Shown: positions 22,632 to 36,151, counted from the first letter of the stretch. The stretch: DNA of 64,000 nucleotides from Rhexocercosporidium sp. MPI-PUGE-AT-0058 (GCA_020746875.1 JAGTJL010000012.1:1550001-1614000); one strand, 5' to 3'. The notes: generated from the letters alone by a model not told the origin. Made by a program: numbers and translations.

Positions 22632-25018
22632 TCGGCTTATTGTTAAGTTGGAGGTTCTTAGAGGAAGATAGAGGTAATGATTGATGTACAGGTAGGCTTG
22701 CTAGCTAGGGTAAAAAGGCAAGAGGACGCTTCACGGTTTTCTAGCTAAGCACCCAAATCACTCAGCCGCCCACCTAGTTAGCACACTAAACAAATAATAT
22801 ATTTGCGGTCATATAGTCAGGTCATCCATTCGCTATTGCACCGCTTCTAGGGCGAGAGCACAGCAACATACATATCACGGATATACAACTACGATTCTAA
22901 GTTGAGTCAAGGCTCGATTTGAAAGAAAGTGAAGGCAGTTAGAGATCTAGACTTTCACAAGAACTTTGAGAAACGTCAAGAAATGAGGAACCTCTGAATA
23001 GCTTCAATCTAACTATAATAACATAAGTTACCGGCCTATAGGTATTGTTCGTTACTCTCTTCCAAACCCTAACTCGACTACTGATCACGAAGTCTTGGCT
23101 TAGTCGAGATATCCATCTGCCTGCCGTGACTTCCACATGAAACTCAAAGTGCAGTAAATGAGCACCTGCATTCCCCATCATACGATTATGTGACAAGAAC
23201 TGTGCAGCCTGCATTGCAGGCCAACGTGCCAAGACTGGTGAAGTCGTGGCAAGCTTCTTGGACGGCACGGGGACAAGCGGTATTCATGTCGGGGTTAGGA
23301 TGGAATAGACTTGCCGCTGGCGGTGTGATAAGGATGCCAAGCCCCGAACTTAAAAAGAAAGATCCTAATCTTGACATATCGTCCCTGATTTTCTGAAAAA
23401 ATCGTGGAAACCCCATTGTAGTCCTGACAGCGCCAAGGAAGTGGTGGTGGAGACTCGTCGGATAACGGCAACTCATGGGGACGCATGGACTCAACGATGG
23501 TGTCGATTAATCGGCTTGAAAACAAATCGCAGAGAAAATGCAAATGTGAACAAGGTGAATGGACAAATCAACAGCTGGAATAGGCAAGTCCAGGGATGTA
23601 TGATCCGCTCGATGGTTCACCACTCTTGCCATTATGTCCGAAATGTCTCCGCTCATGTTGGTTGAAGCATCCTTTCGGCAAATGATTCAGTATCGTATCT
23701 CCGTACCTTCACTGTAATTACAGCGATTTCGTTGGGCGCAATGGGACAGCTGTATTCAACATGGACTGATGACGAGAGCCAAATCTGCGGTGTCTATTAA
23801 CTGGAGTGGTTTCAGATATCTGTTCAACCTGAGATCGAAGTTTACTTGGGGACAAAACCCCGTCAGGGAAGATCTAGGCGACGATGTCATGGGAAGCGAG
23901 GAGGGTTGTTGCAGGATGGACAATTCCCGTTGGCGCCACTTCTCTTAGTGGGACTTGACGGGGAGGCTCACAGTCGCGAAGACCTGCGATTCGTTGACTC
24001 GGATTTGCGTTCCGCTCCGTCTCTTGGCATCATGTCTTGGGGCTCAGAAGGCTGAAAGTGGAAGCGCGAGATGCATCCTTTTTCTGTATTCTTGACGTGG
24101 ATATTCCTTTGGATTGATCATGTTAGTAGCAGTTGCTCCGCTCCGGCCTTCGGACCATATCCAATTCCTCCCAGTAAAACAATATCAACTTCTTGTCAGA
24201 AGGGGGAACAGGCAGTTGGTCTGAAAGAATGTTCATAACTTCAATCAAGGGTTGAAAAACAACCAGCTCGGTTCTCTTCAAAGCATTGCCTTCGTTATTG
24301 CATTACAGTGCAGTGAGTTAGTGGATAAATAGCCGACCGCGAATTGCCCAGACAGGCGCACGACATCGAATACCTTGTCCAGCTGGATGCTGCATACTCC
24401 GTACTGTATCAGTCCAGCCTTGTGAGGTTACAAGTACTCGGCGCTCGCAAAACATTGGAGACCTGGCCTCTCGCCTGTCGCCTGTAGCCCCCAGATTGGA
24501 TCGGCTGCTCGCAAAGCAGAGCAATACTAAGAAGTACGACTCTACAATTGACCCCTCTCGTCCACTCTGGCATGGTCCGTATGGAGACCAAGGCCCCCAT
24601 ATCCAAGACTTAGGCATTCCACTCATCGTCCTTGCATCACCAATTGTGGCTAAAGCCCAAGCAATCCGAACCCTTTTGACGACCCGAGCTCGCCGTGATA
24701 GCCGTTTTCCGTGTTGGCTGCCCTCCTGGAAGCATGGATCCGCACAAAAGCCCTTGGCAGCGGGCAATCAGTCCATAGGGGCGCCACAAAGAACTGAAAG
24801 TCTGCTGGGATTGCTGGGAATCCTAGTTTCATGCCCTTTGATTCTTGTGGCTGAACGGCCAAGTGAAGGCCCAGGAGAAGCCCAGTGAAAGACCCATCAT
24901 CATAACCCCCGCAATGGCACCGCCATATCCCCACACAACTCTGAGTCGGGATTGATGCAAGGTCCCCAAATATCCGTCATTCCCGCAAAAGGCTCTTTCC
25001 CATTCCTTTCGCAATGGC
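22632..25018. other. Long intergenic region, no gene recognised
   Basis: About 2.4 kb between the kinase-like pseudogene and the zinc-finger factor. Open frames around 24,300-24,900 overlap on both strands without family motifs. A C8 run occurs at 25142-25149, inside the first intron of the next gene. I see no transposon, RNA gene or conserved protein here. Confidence 0.4.
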
Positions 25019-27330
25019 ATGTACATAGAGATGGAGGCTCAGAGCCTGTCGACCTGCAATCAATGTGGCAAGAAGTTCCAACGCAAAGCCCATCTTCTGC
25101 GACACCAGCAACAACGTAAGTAGTATCTGCCTATAGTACAACCCCCCCCGCCTTCGCGGGGTGTTCTGCGGATATAAGCTAACAGCGTGGGATGCTGTAG
25201 ATTCCGGAGATAGGCCGTACAGTTGTAAATTTTGCGCAAAGACTTTCAAGCGCAGGTACGTCCCTCAGAGGCTCCTTCCGACTCTTTGTGTTGACTAATT
25301 GTATGTGCAGCGATGTTCTGCGAGACCATTTCAGTCGGTGCGAGCGTCGTGGAAACTCTGCGATTCCAAGTTCCCTTGAGAGGGGCAGAAAACGACATGC
25401 CTGCGACGAATGCTCCCGGCTGAAGGTCAAATGCGATAACAATGTTCCATGCCGAAAATGTACTGAATTTGGGAGGAAGTGTGTAAAGACAAGGTCATTA
25501 AGTTCGTCCTCTCCATCCATTTACAAAGGTTACATTACTGACTTTTGGAAATCGTAGCAAATGTCTCTGCCTCGAGCCCAGAAGAGCAACCATCGCAAAC
25601 ACCTTCTCATTCAACCACCGAAATGACTTCTGATCGCAACTCCATTGGCTTCCTGCTCAATTGCCCCAGTGAGAATGACTTTATACGGGAATTTCCCCAA
25701 TCTTCCACAAGGAGTCCAAGCAGCAAGCCGGAGGTATTCTCAGCCGTGCCATCTGCGAAGGAATTTGGGACGCCAAGTTCCGCCTCGAGTTCAATATCAG
25801 TATACCAACAATACGGGCATCTGATACAAGAGAACAACTTAGATGTCTTTCTCAACCGATTAGAATTCCAGAATTTCGAGCAGCAGACAAATAACTGGCA
25901 GATGCCAAACGAGAATATGATTTTGCGGTCTGGACTAGATGCACTCATCTTAGATCGAAGAGTCTTAGAACAAAGAGCTTTCGACATAAAAGAAAAGCTC
26001 AAGTACACGGCTGCTGTTCAAAATCCACCACATCTACCTCCCAAAGAGGTATTGGAGGCTATCGAGCTAATTACTGCTGAGACAATCGCATCCTACATCA
26101 AGCTCTATTTCAGGCATTGGCATAAGCATGCGCCCATGGTCCATGAGGCGACCTTCAACCCCTGCACTGCGGCACTTCCCCTTGTCCTGTCACTGATGAG
26201 TCTCGGTGGAATGGTAAGTAGCACCCATCGAGCCCCTTGCGACCACCGTACTAACTTGTTCTACTAGTATTCGAAAGAAGCAGAAGATGTCGCAAATTTG
26301 AAGGTGCTCTTGGACACTATAGAATGCTACATTTTCTCCATTCCTGGTCTAAGTGATGAGTACGATATGCCTGGCCGCGTGTTTATCAAGCATGGAGAGA
26401 CTGCATCTCCCGAATGGCAGCAATACCAATTGGAAGAGTTGCAAGGCGCATATCTCATGATTGTCTTACAATACTGGACCGGAAATCCTACAGCCAGGAC
26501 GAGAGTCCGGCAATCACGCTTTCCGAAAGTAGTACACGTACGTCTCATCTAAAATTCAACGCAAAACCATGCTGAACATTGCAGATCTTCCAGCTTCTAG
26601 ATGTCCCAACAATGCAACACTCTCCAGCAGTCTTGATAAATGACCAGCATTCGTTCACAACTTGGATACGGAAAGAATCGTTCATCCGGTACGTTAAACT
26701 GATATTAGCACGCTTTTAACTAGCTAATAATGTGATAGGATGGCCACAATGGCAGTCATGCTCGACCATGCCTTCGGGATATTCAATAACGTACCCCCAC
26801 ATTTTCAATGGGCAGAACTCGACCTCCCCTTCCCAAGTGACGACAAGTTCTTCCAAATCTCCAATTTCGACGAGATGGTAGCAAAGACAGCAATCCCAAG
26901 GCTTGGCATGAAGATCAAGGACGCTTTCCTCGGTCTCTTCTCCCCAGAAGGAGCAGACGATGAACTTGACGTGCTCAGGAGAGGCAGCGTGACTGCTATG
27001 GACATGCAGATGCTCGTCCACTTCCTCTACACCCACATGTGGGCTTCCACGTTCTCGAATCCCATGGCTTCATTGCATGGTACCAATATCCAAATGCTCA
27101 CAGCTCCGTTCTATCTGGCTATGCGCAACTGGAGAGCTCTTTGGGATGAAATCAAGGCAAATGCAGTAGAGGAGGAATGGAATAAGCTTGGGTTCCAAAG
27201 GACAGCGGAATCGTACTACGATGCCGTGATATCGATACTGAATGTTTTTGAGATGAGAGAAGGACAGTTCCCACCTATACCCAGTGACTGCGAGAAGGGA
27301 AGCCACCTGAAGAGACTACTGAGTTTCTGA
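25019..27330 (+). CDS. Transcription factor with two zinc fingers plus Zn2Cys6 cluster
   Basis: Exons 25019..25115, 25201..25255, 25311..25501, 25558..26213, 26268..26537, 26585..26688 and 26739..27330; 654 aa. Finger 1 is C13-X2-C16-X12-H29-X3-H33; finger 2 is C41-X2-C44-X12-H57-X3-C61 (a C2HC variant); both are completed by splicing. A fungal binuclear cluster follows: C82-X2-C85-X6-C92-X5-C98-X2-C101-X6-C108. The remainder resembles the fungal-specific transcription factor domain (middle homology region). The intron at 25502-25557 has a GTTCGT donor and a good ACTGAC branch-like site; other donors either delete the last zinc cysteine or leave an intron of 29 bases. An alternative ATG is at 25031. 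The protein is presumed to be a nuclear DNA-binding regulator; its target genes are unknown. The DNA-binding part is clear; the exact boundary of the fourth exon is slightly less so. Confidence 0.88.
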
Positions 27331-27630
27331 ATGAAATCTCGGGCTGGCAACTTTTGCTGCGGATCTGAGAAATGAAAGTCTCCTTGAGACGGGGATTTGG
27401 CATATGAATGGTTGGAGCAGTTTTCTGCTCATGTGACACAGCTGTGGAGAAGGAACCAAATGGTGGTAGACGCGTTTTTGGTTGCATTTGGCCGAATCAG
27501 ACGGCCTTCGGCGTTCATGATATCAGAGCAATATCATCTACCAATGATATCGAATCAATGTTTGAGTTGCTGTCAAAACCCACCCAATCCCCAACTCCCA
27601 ACTCCCTCTACCCCTCGCCTCTCTCGAGAC

Positions 27631-28518
27631 TCAAAGACCAAGAAACTTCGCAAACTCCCCCCTCGCCTCCTTCTTCACCGCAGCGAAAGTCTCATAATCA
27701 TCCTCCCACTCTTCCCCTCCCATCGGCACAGCAGCCAAGCGCATATTCGCATGCTTAACCTGGCTCTTCAACTTCACAGTCCAGTCCGCGATTACGTGCG
27801 TGGTTGTGTGAAGGATGTCTTCGGCCTCGGTGATAAGTTCGACGTAGCGGGGGATTTCCTTGTTGGCGAGGGCGTGGGAGAGTGCCTCGACTATATTTTC
27901 TCGGATGCGTGTCTCGTTGGATAGAAGGGCTGTGCAGCAGGCGTCTGGTTTGGTTCATCAGTCAGTTGAACTCACATTTCAACCCAGTTTTTTGAAATGA
28001 ATTGAGAGTAACGCACACTCCAAACACTCCTTAACTCCCTCACACCTCGCAACCTCCATCATGAACTCATGCGACCTGTTCTCACACTTGCTACTACTGA
28101 ACATCTTCCCGAACTCCTCGACATCGAACCCCTTTCCTACGCCCTCTGCCCTCGCAAACTCCGACAACACCTCAATCAGCTGGATTTTCAGCGAGGAAAG
28201 ATCATGGTTCTTTTTCTTGTTCTTATTCTTGCTGTGGTAGTGTGTGAAGAGGGAGGAGAGAGACAGGGACTTCGGATGCGTGATGTAAGTGGCCAACTTC
28301 GCAGCCAGCGAGGCCGAGAGGAGGAGATCGGAGACGCACCGGGATACTGTGTGGAGATCGGGCGGTGTTGGGATGCGGTAATCGATGGGAATGAGAATGA
28401 GGGCTTTGGGAGTTGCGGGAGGGGTGTTGGTGCCTGGGCTGGGAGGATGGGATGCAGGTGTAGACATTGTGGGTGGTGATATCGATGAGGAGGATGATTC
28501 TGTTTGTAGATTTGACAT
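27631..28518 (-). CDS. Hypothetical protein, Ser/Pro-rich N-terminus
   Basis: Exons 28518..28017 and 27944..27631; 271 aa. I do not recognise it. The first ~50 residues are rich in Ser, Thr and Pro (disordered). The rest is predicted largely helical and acidic, with VSRCVSDLLLSASLAAKLATY, a lysine-rich patch KNKNKKKN, and a cysteine-rich segment around the splice (CLEYACCTALL). No signal peptide or membrane segment is seen. The start at 28518 is the first ATG of the frame; the frame is open further upstream but without ATG. The intron uses GTGCGT and CCAG. It is convergent with the zinc-finger factor, 300 bases away. Being open over two exons that join in phase and keeping a coherent composition supports a real gene, but no function can be given. 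Confidence 0.65.
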
Positions 28519-29380
28519 TTTGATTTCGAAGGAGGAGAAGAAGGAGGATGATGATGGTGTTTCGAGAGACAAGAACGTGCGAGAAAATTTGTCGAGGGAG
28601 GTTTGATTTTGGTGTTTGTTGATGGCTCGCTAAGCGGAGTAGCGCAGCATTGGCTGAGAGCTTCGCATTCACCTTCGCCCATGGCCTAGCAATCTGATAA
28701 CTCGTCTATTTGTCGCCTGATATAGTTTGGATTGAAGCGGCTAGCTTTTTGAACTCTATGAAGGATCGCTGACGATGGTGAAGGTGGGCTTGCTCATTGG
28801 ATGAAGTCGGTATCTCGAAAGTAAACAAAGAGAGGTTCACCCACTCGTATCTCTACATATCCGAGGATCCAGCATACTATGCGTAACTCGGTGCAATTAT
28901 AGTAACACACATCGGTTGATCTTCGTTCCAGTCTCATGTGCCTCATCTTTTTCGATATTGATTCTGTTGTGCTAACAGTAAATATTGCGTCCTTCCTGGA
29001 ATCATTCACCACAGGTTCACCGTATCATGTCTCCCTCCAGGCTTTGTGTCACGATCAGAGGGAAGATTGAAGGCTAGATCTCTTCTCTTTGTAACTGTGA
29101 CGAACATCACTGATTCACACGTCATTTAGTTCACCAATTTCACAACGTAAGCAGAAATGTTAGTAATAGTGCTTACATTATTCATTTTAAAAGAAAGGTC
29201 TCCCCCACCCAGAAGCACGGAGATGACTACAAACAAGGCATGCAATAGCCAGCAGATATGCAACATTTCATCATACTCAGCCATAACCCTCAGCTCCTCA
29301 CAGCCAGTATCCAAGAACCCCATTCCGATCCATTCCATACTGATAGAAATACTCCCCACCCACAAAAATCATAATCCAGG
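28519..29380. other. Intergenic region
   Basis: About 860 bases upstream of the hypothetical gene and downstream of the helicase stop. AT-rich around 29,100-29,300. Nothing recognised. Confidence 0.4.
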
Positions 29381-32300
29381 TCATCGTTTCATAGTCGGAG
29401 GTTTAAAGCTTTGCCCCTTCCGACTCGCCCACCCATCCATACTCCTCTTGACTCCCAGAGTCTTTCTCGCACCGTTGCCATTTTGAAGCATGGAGACCGT
29501 AGTCTCATGTTTTGACGTGGGAGGACGTATCAGTGATAGCATTGCTGGCTTGGCTGTCAAACCGACGGGCTTCGGTGATGCTGGCTCCTCTTGCAATGTC
29601 GGAGGTTTCGGTCTAGGCGGAGAGCTGGATAGGAAGACATAGTCGTTTCTCGGTGCATGTACGTCGAGTTGAGCAGTCTGCCGTGGTCGAATAGCCGAGT
29701 TGGCAGTTCCTAGACGGTGCGTTGACAGGGAAGGCTCGATACCAATCGGCTCAGTAAATTGAGGTAGAGCCCTGGGTATGTTGAGATCTCTCGCAACTAT
29801 GGGAACAAGTGGTCTCGTCAAGTCCAACTGTTTGTCTAGCGCGGGTACTTTCTTTGGTAGTTGAGGCTCAGGCTTCCCGAGAAACCCAAACAAAGTGCCC
29901 TGTCCCTCGGGAACTTTCGCTTTCTGCTTTCCCTTCTTCTTGGACCCATCCTGGGAGTCCCTTGGCTCCTGTAGATCATTTACGACGCCGTTCACCGACT
30001 GTTCCCTCAGTACCTGCATATGCGAGCCCGCACTCACAAATCCACCTTGCGTAGGAAATCCAGCGGTTGTGAAGCTCGCGGCTCGATCCATTGTAGTTGA
30101 GTAAGTTGGCTTCCAATTCCTCTCCAGCCCATCTTCTAAGTTGCTGACGGTTCTACCCAACTCAATCCGTCGGCGCTTGGGAGCTTGTTGTCCCATGTTG
30201 AAGGTTGGATTGCCCCCCGTCATGGAGCCCCATCTAGCTTCCTTCTCCTGTTGATCTTCTTCACCGCCTTCGGGAAATAGATCATCCTCAGTGTTTGTGA
30301 GTGACGACGACGAAAGTTGGATCGATTTCATAGATGGCAGATTTCGGCGCAAGATTTGCGCTATGCATTGGACCGTAGCTGACCATAGTGAAGGGCCTTT
30401 GGTATCGAGTAGTGGAGCCAGGCCGGTTGGCGTTAGGAAGGGGGAAAGGATCGTGTCCTCGCCCTGGGAACTCTTCAAGGGACAGCTCATATATAACAAA
30501 GCCTTTGCTCTTGTCATAGCAACATACAAGAGCCGTCGCTCTTCATTTGTATCCTCGGCACGTGAATGTGGAATTGAACCTTGGTAGATAGCAGGGATGA
30601 AAACAACAGGCCATTCTAGCCCTTTCGCGGCATGAATCGTCGATATTGTAACCTGTGCTGTTGGAGCACCCTCTGTATCATCCGTCTTGACTTCAGACGC
30701 GAGTGCTACATTCGCCAGAAATCTGGACAATGTCCCTGCATCCTCGTTCTGCTCTAAACCGTCTACTTCCGGAAGTGCTTCGTCCTCGTAGCCATAGGAT
30801 ATGAGATCTTCGAAGTCGGTGGCTTGCGTGATGAGTTCCTGGACGTTGTCCCATCTCGCTTTGTGGACATCGCCTTGATGTTCCTCGAGCCACCTCTCGT
30901 AGCTCGTTTTGGTGAGCACGAAATTGATCAAGCCAGAAACTGATAACCGCTCCTCTCCAGATGCAGCCATCTTCGCCCTTCCTGTCAAAATAAGGTTGAC
31001 GAAGCTTGTTAGATTCTGCTCTACCTTATTCTTCAGCTTCGCCTTGGCAGTTCGCTTGCCTTGCACGATCCCAAGTACCAGGGTCCAGAGTGTGACCTTT
31101 GACTGGTCAGCCTCTTCCAGTAATTCTTTGATGGTGGCTTCTCCGATTCTTCTAGAAGGGGTGTTGATGATTCTAGCAAGTGCGTCGTTGTTGTCGGGCT
31201 GATTAATGACTCTCAAATAGTCCAAGATAGTTTTGATTTCAACTCGATCATAAAATCGCAAGCCACCTAGTAAGTATTCAGCACAAATTAAGCTCTAGGC
31301 CGCAGACAATCAGCTAATAACTTACCGACCATTTTATATGCAATACCCGCCTTTCCCAGAGCACTTTCAATGAGACGTGATAATGCAGATGATCGAAGCA
31401 AAATAGCAAAGTCATTTAGATCAAGAAGCTCTCCTGTCATTCCTCTGACCCTCTGAATCTCCGTTACAATCCATTGTGCTTCTTTGTGTGCTCCTGCGAG
31501 TCTTCGGAGAACAGGCCTCGTTCCAACTGTGTGGGTTGCCAAAAGGGATTTCGCAACTCTGGAGCTGTCTTGCTCAATCACATTCAAGGAAGTCAACAGA
31601 ATGGCCCCAGAGGATCGATAATTTTCTTCCAAAGCAATGGTAACCGTATCTGGGTATTGTCGAAGCATTCGCTTATAGTTCTTAACTTCCGCCGCTCGAA
31701 AGCCATAGATACTCTGGTCTGGATCCCCGACAATCGTTATGCGCTTTCGGTGTGCAGCAAACAATCGCATGAGATCAAACTGTACCAAATTTGTATCTTG
31801 AAATTCGTCAATCAATACCGCCTCGACGTTCGATACGCAAGAGGGATGGTTTCGAAGGAGGTCGACGCATCGAAGGAGTAAGTCGTCGTAGTCGAGCAGG
31901 TTGGATCGTCGAAGGGCTTCTTCGTATTCCGCATAACACTTCTCGAACTCTTGCTCCTCTACAAGTTTTGCGCCAGATTTACGTCGCGACGTCGGATGAT
32001 CCACAGACGTTCGAGCCTTCAACCCGCTGATTCGCGATCGAGCAACCTTTGCATCTATCATGAATTCGTGCCGTTTGACAATGCGCTTAATGATAGCTAG
32101 AGAATCCGCACTGTCCGCAATCCCAAAATCCTTCTTGATATCTATCAAATGTCCGTATCGAGCCAGATATCTCCGAGCTATGCTGTGAAAAGTCCCAAGT
32201 ATGAGTTTCGATTCCGTCCCGTTGCCAATCAACTTCCCAATCCTCTCCTTCATCTCGCGCGCGGCCTTGACCGTGAAGGTCGCGACAATGACATTCCATG

Positions 32301-32457
32301 GCTGCAGACCTTGCGCAAGTAGCCATGCCGTTCGCGAGGTCAGAGTATGTGTTTTCCCACTTCCAGGACCTGCGAGAATAGCTAATGTGTCTGCGAAGGA
32401 GGACACAGCCGCCTGTTGCGATTGGTTAAGGTTGGTGAGAAGACGGTCTGGATTCAT
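29381..32457 (-). CDS. UvrD/Srs2-type 3'-5' DNA helicase
   Basis: Exons 32457..31326 and 31266..29381; 1005 aa. This is superfamily 1A, the group of bacterial UvrD/Rep and yeast Srs2. Motifs in order: Q-motif LNQSQQAAV, Walker A GPGSGKT (Lys35), motif Ia VATFTVKAA, GTFHSIA, motif II LIDEFQDTN (near 217), motif III VGDPDQSIYGFR, motif IV LEENYRSS, motif V ISTIHAAKGLEWPVVF and motif VI EERRLLYVAMTRA. The intron falls in the conserved YKMVGGLRFYDRVEIK and restores it exactly. The ~400-residue tail is low in conserved motifs and rich in Ser/Pro, as in Srs2, where the tail binds partners such as PCNA and Rad51. Expected role: removal of Rad51 filaments and processing of recombination and replication intermediates in the nucleus. 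The closest known counterpart is probably MUS-50/Srs2, but I assign no symbol. Confidence 0.93.
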
Positions 32458-35400
32458 TGTTCTCAGTCAGTCAATGGTCCCTTTTCGATACTCGTTTCGC
32501 ATGCTGATCCAAAGCCGAATTGAAAGAGTGCTTTGTAGCCATCGATTCGCTCCTGGCTATCAATGTTGAGTGTTGCCGGGGCTTCAATGCTACTGGATGT
32601 TGAGGCAAAACAATCGCGAATTCGACGCGTTCACAGTTCGCGATCAAATCTCGGTGTCACGTGGAGACACCCTAAATTCTTGTGATTTTGAACTCTGCAT
32701 CATTCAAGCCTGGCACAGAAATATCTCGAAGGTCTGCATTGGTTCTAGTTATGCCGTAGATTCCAGACCAATTCGATTGAAATTTTCTGTTGAATAGAGT
32801 TTATGAAGTCGACAAAAATAGCAACTGTTTGCAACTGGACAGGGTCATGCATGCTTCGCGGAGAAGGACGGAGATTCGTCCCAATAGTAAGTTTTCATTT
32901 CTCCTTTATGACAAGTTTCTCGAGGCATATTTTTAGATTAAATGTAGTCAATGAAAAGTGCAAACGAACCAGTCTTAATGGTATCATTCGGCTGACTTAC
33001 TCCACCAAGCACCTATATACCGCCACCGTGGACTAAAGCAGAGCTACAAAGATGGAGCCTTACATCGTTCTCCAGTCCTGCCCATCATATTTAATATGGG
33101 AGGAATTGCCATTCGCTTCTTCCAAAGCCTCTCTCTGCCTCTCCATTACTCTCCACTATGCATACGTCAATTCGTAGAGGTGGCGATCGCCTTCGCGCGC
33201 ATGGGTTTCCCTATGTCCTCCTCCGGCTGTCCTCAAACGACCGTAACAATGCACACTCCTGTTTCGCGGAGTTCGTCTCTTGTTTCCCCTCCAGTATCCT
33301 CACCGTCCTTGTTCTCGCTTTCCTTGTCACTATTCTTAGCTTTTTCTTTCCCTGATTCTTCACAGCTTCGGGAGGCTAGCACAAGAATTCGAAGGAATGG
33401 CAATCGAAATTTTTTCCAACCTGCTAACTAAAAGCAGAGGCCGCTCTTGCATACTTTGTCGGCGATGCTGCTTGGATGTGCTGTGAGGATTTCGGCTTCA
33501 AATCATCTCTCTCTGACGAGGCTATCCTATTTTGCTATCGTCAACACAAGCTGATATTTTGTCTTTGTTCGACTCGGCTGGAAAATTGTTTCGAGGGGAA
33601 GTGCCTGGGCTCTCTGGGTTGTCTGACTTGTTTGTGCCAAAACTGTACGATCTCAGTCACTGTCCTGTCATCTTCGCATGATGCCTTGGGTGCTTCGAAC
33701 AGTTTGGCCAGACTCATTCTCAACTTCTTCCACAACTTCATCTCGATGAACATGCACTCTGCCGTTTTCTGTGCCGCCCATCGCCCACAATTACCAATCG
33801 AGGATACAGTGAATAAGATTCGCCTTCCTTCGGCTTGTCAGCTGTTGTTGAGTCCAATCCGCGAGGAGGAGACGCATGTCTTCTGAGCGAAACTTTTCTT
33901 CAGTCAAACCTGTAATGTCAGATGGATTTACACGATCTGGAGAAGCTGGCGTCAAGAGTCTGTCGTCTGGGGCCGTTCCCGCAAGCGTTCCAGAGTTCGG
34001 GAAATAATGGCAAACAGCTTGTTCCAACGCGGACTGGCCCAGAACGAAGAGCAAGTCACGGTACACTCGCAACTCAAGAGTGATGATATAAGCAGAACTT
34101 TGCATTTTCTAGGAATTCTGCTCATTGACAATAGCCATGAGCAAGCGAGTATTGGGTCCATGGTACCAAATACTGGAAATAACAAAGAGCTGTGCTCGAC
34201 TAATCCAACTCTCACCTATAATTTGGTACCTCTATGCCCCAACTCCTTATTTTTTTTCAGTCTGATTATACGGTTGTTGGCAAGTACAGTCAGACCTGGA
34301 AACTGATCAGTAAATAGTTCTGGCAGGTACTGCCCCTTTCATTACTGTACACCCCCAAAAGTAAGGCGATCCAGGCCCTGGGCCGAGTGATAACCGAGTA
34401 TTGGCTGCGGTAAGGCAGAAAGGAGTTCTGTTCTGTGCCTCTTCCCTTGATTTGTGCGAAGTCTTGGTAGGCTGTAGTTGGAGACAACCCCCGAAATTCA
34501 TTTTGGTGGCGCTCGTATGACTGAATGAGGTAGTTGCATCGGCGAATCGCATCCAGATATTTATTTCATCCTCTGCATACAAGTTTGCCGCAGTCATGTA
34601 CAGGTTTGACGATTGTTGATGTGATCTTTCTTGTCGGAAATCGAGGCTAGAACTTGCCAACGCAAGCTAGTTTTATGCCTAACCAGGAATAATGTTAGCA
34701 TGTTCTTATTCAAGGGGCTTGGCCGGGGGTTTTTTTCCGTGCACATCGGTTGGTTTGAGATTCTCGGTCGCCATGACCGGTAGTACCATAATTAGTAGTC
34801 CCCGAATGAAAGGAGTTCCAGTCCACTGGCGCTCATATCTGCATAGGCTCAACTGCGGCTCGTATTCTTTTGATTTCAGATTCCAGGCTCCCGTCTTCTC
34901 AAAAACCGACCATACAAAATTACCCACAGCACCTGGCTAGACTGATGAAATCGGAGCATGACCCCGAAGGAGGAAGATACGGTTTAGGTGCCGAGCCTGC
35001 TAACCGTAAACAGCGGAGCTAAGCGAGTGTTAGCACTTTACTTTATGGGTGTGGGAAATTGTTCGAACTTTCGACTTCCCAACCATTGACTGGCAAGGAC
35101 AAACACCACCTGCGCCTTCGTGACTGTGCCTTTTTGGTGGGGCTCTGGGATCGTGAACGTTCTCGTCATCTAGCCTGAAGGCGCAGTCAACGACCACGTC
35201 TTCAAAGTTCACAGCTGAGCTAGGTAGGCTCGGTGCGAATTTTAGGGGCCTCTCCAGAGCGTCCAACACCAGCCATGTCATCCTGTGTTCATCTTTCAAC
35301 TCTAGTCTCGACTCTCACAGCGTGTCGTTCAGTTGGTCTTTTCCCTCTGTAGAAGCCTGCCAAGTACAAACATGCCTCGAATTACTGCAGAACATGAGGT

Positions 35401-36088
35401 ATTTAGCCGCGCAATATCAATCTGTGAACTAACAGCCACCGACCAGCCATACATCTCCCGATACCGTCTCACACCCAAGCGTCACTCAGTCGCTTTCTAT
35501 CGTCCAGTGGATCGTCTCTTTCATTCTCCTTACTCATCAGATACGACCCCGGCAATGCGACATTGTGATCATTATCCTTTCCTCTGAGGGAGGCATCTGT
35601 CATTTCCAAGACAACTTCCGAGGTCACTCCGCGGCCCTTGATACGGGAAGTTCTGTCAAATATCTCATAATCGCTGCCAACTTTGGTTTTTCTAAGTCGT
35701 CATCCGCCGAGCCGCATTCTCAAACTCTCCATCTACTCGAGTATTGCACCATCTTCATACAATATTGCTTTTCCTTCTCTACAGTGCCCTTTCCTGCGCT
35801 TAAAGCACTAATTTGAGTGACTTTGAGATGGAAACCTTATCCAGGCTAAGCTTCTTCCGTCTCGGCTGTGTCCTGTCACCCCCAGACAAAGAGTGGATTC
35901 CTTGAGGGTCTTGCATAGACCGTTCCTGACTACCCTGCATGATCTTCCCAACGGGCTGTACCCAGTTGGACTAGCTGCACTGCATCCCTCTTCTTTCTCT
36001 CCTTCTATGACCCACAGACCCGCTTGTGGCATGATACGCACTCGATAAAACGCCTCCCGAGTCGCGATGTCCTCAGAGTCGAGGTCCA
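32458..36088. other. Long intergenic region, no gene recognised
   Basis: About 3.6 kb. Several open frames of 70-136 codons occur (for example 33476..33886 on plus, cysteine-rich), but they overlap frames on the other strand, lack starts in good context and show no family motif. No RNA gene or transposon was recognised. The stretch could hide a non-coding transcript or a fast-evolving multi-exon gene. Confidence 0.35.
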
Positions 36089-36094
36089 TATAAG
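36089..36094 (+). promoter_or_regulatory. TATA box of the SGNH esterase gene
   Basis: TATAAG about 60 bases before the start codon at 36152, in an otherwise GC-rich stretch. Confidence 0.45.
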
Positions 36095-36151
36095 TAGTCT
36101 GGGCGGGCGCCTCCCCTAGTTGTCAGCTTGAAGACAAGCAAAGGCGTTGAC

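Noticed and set aside
24318..24888. Overlapping open frames of 130-149 codons on both strands
   Set aside because: Mutually overlapping, no recognisable domain, and lying in a region without other coding signals.
25529..25557. 29-base intron in the zinc-finger gene
   Set aside because: Too short for fungal splicing; the 56-base intron 25502-25557 keeps the same frame and has a branch-like ACTGAC.
33476..33886. 136-codon cysteine-rich open frame
   Set aside because: Overlapped by an antisense frame, no signal peptide, no conserved motif, and no supporting splice partners.
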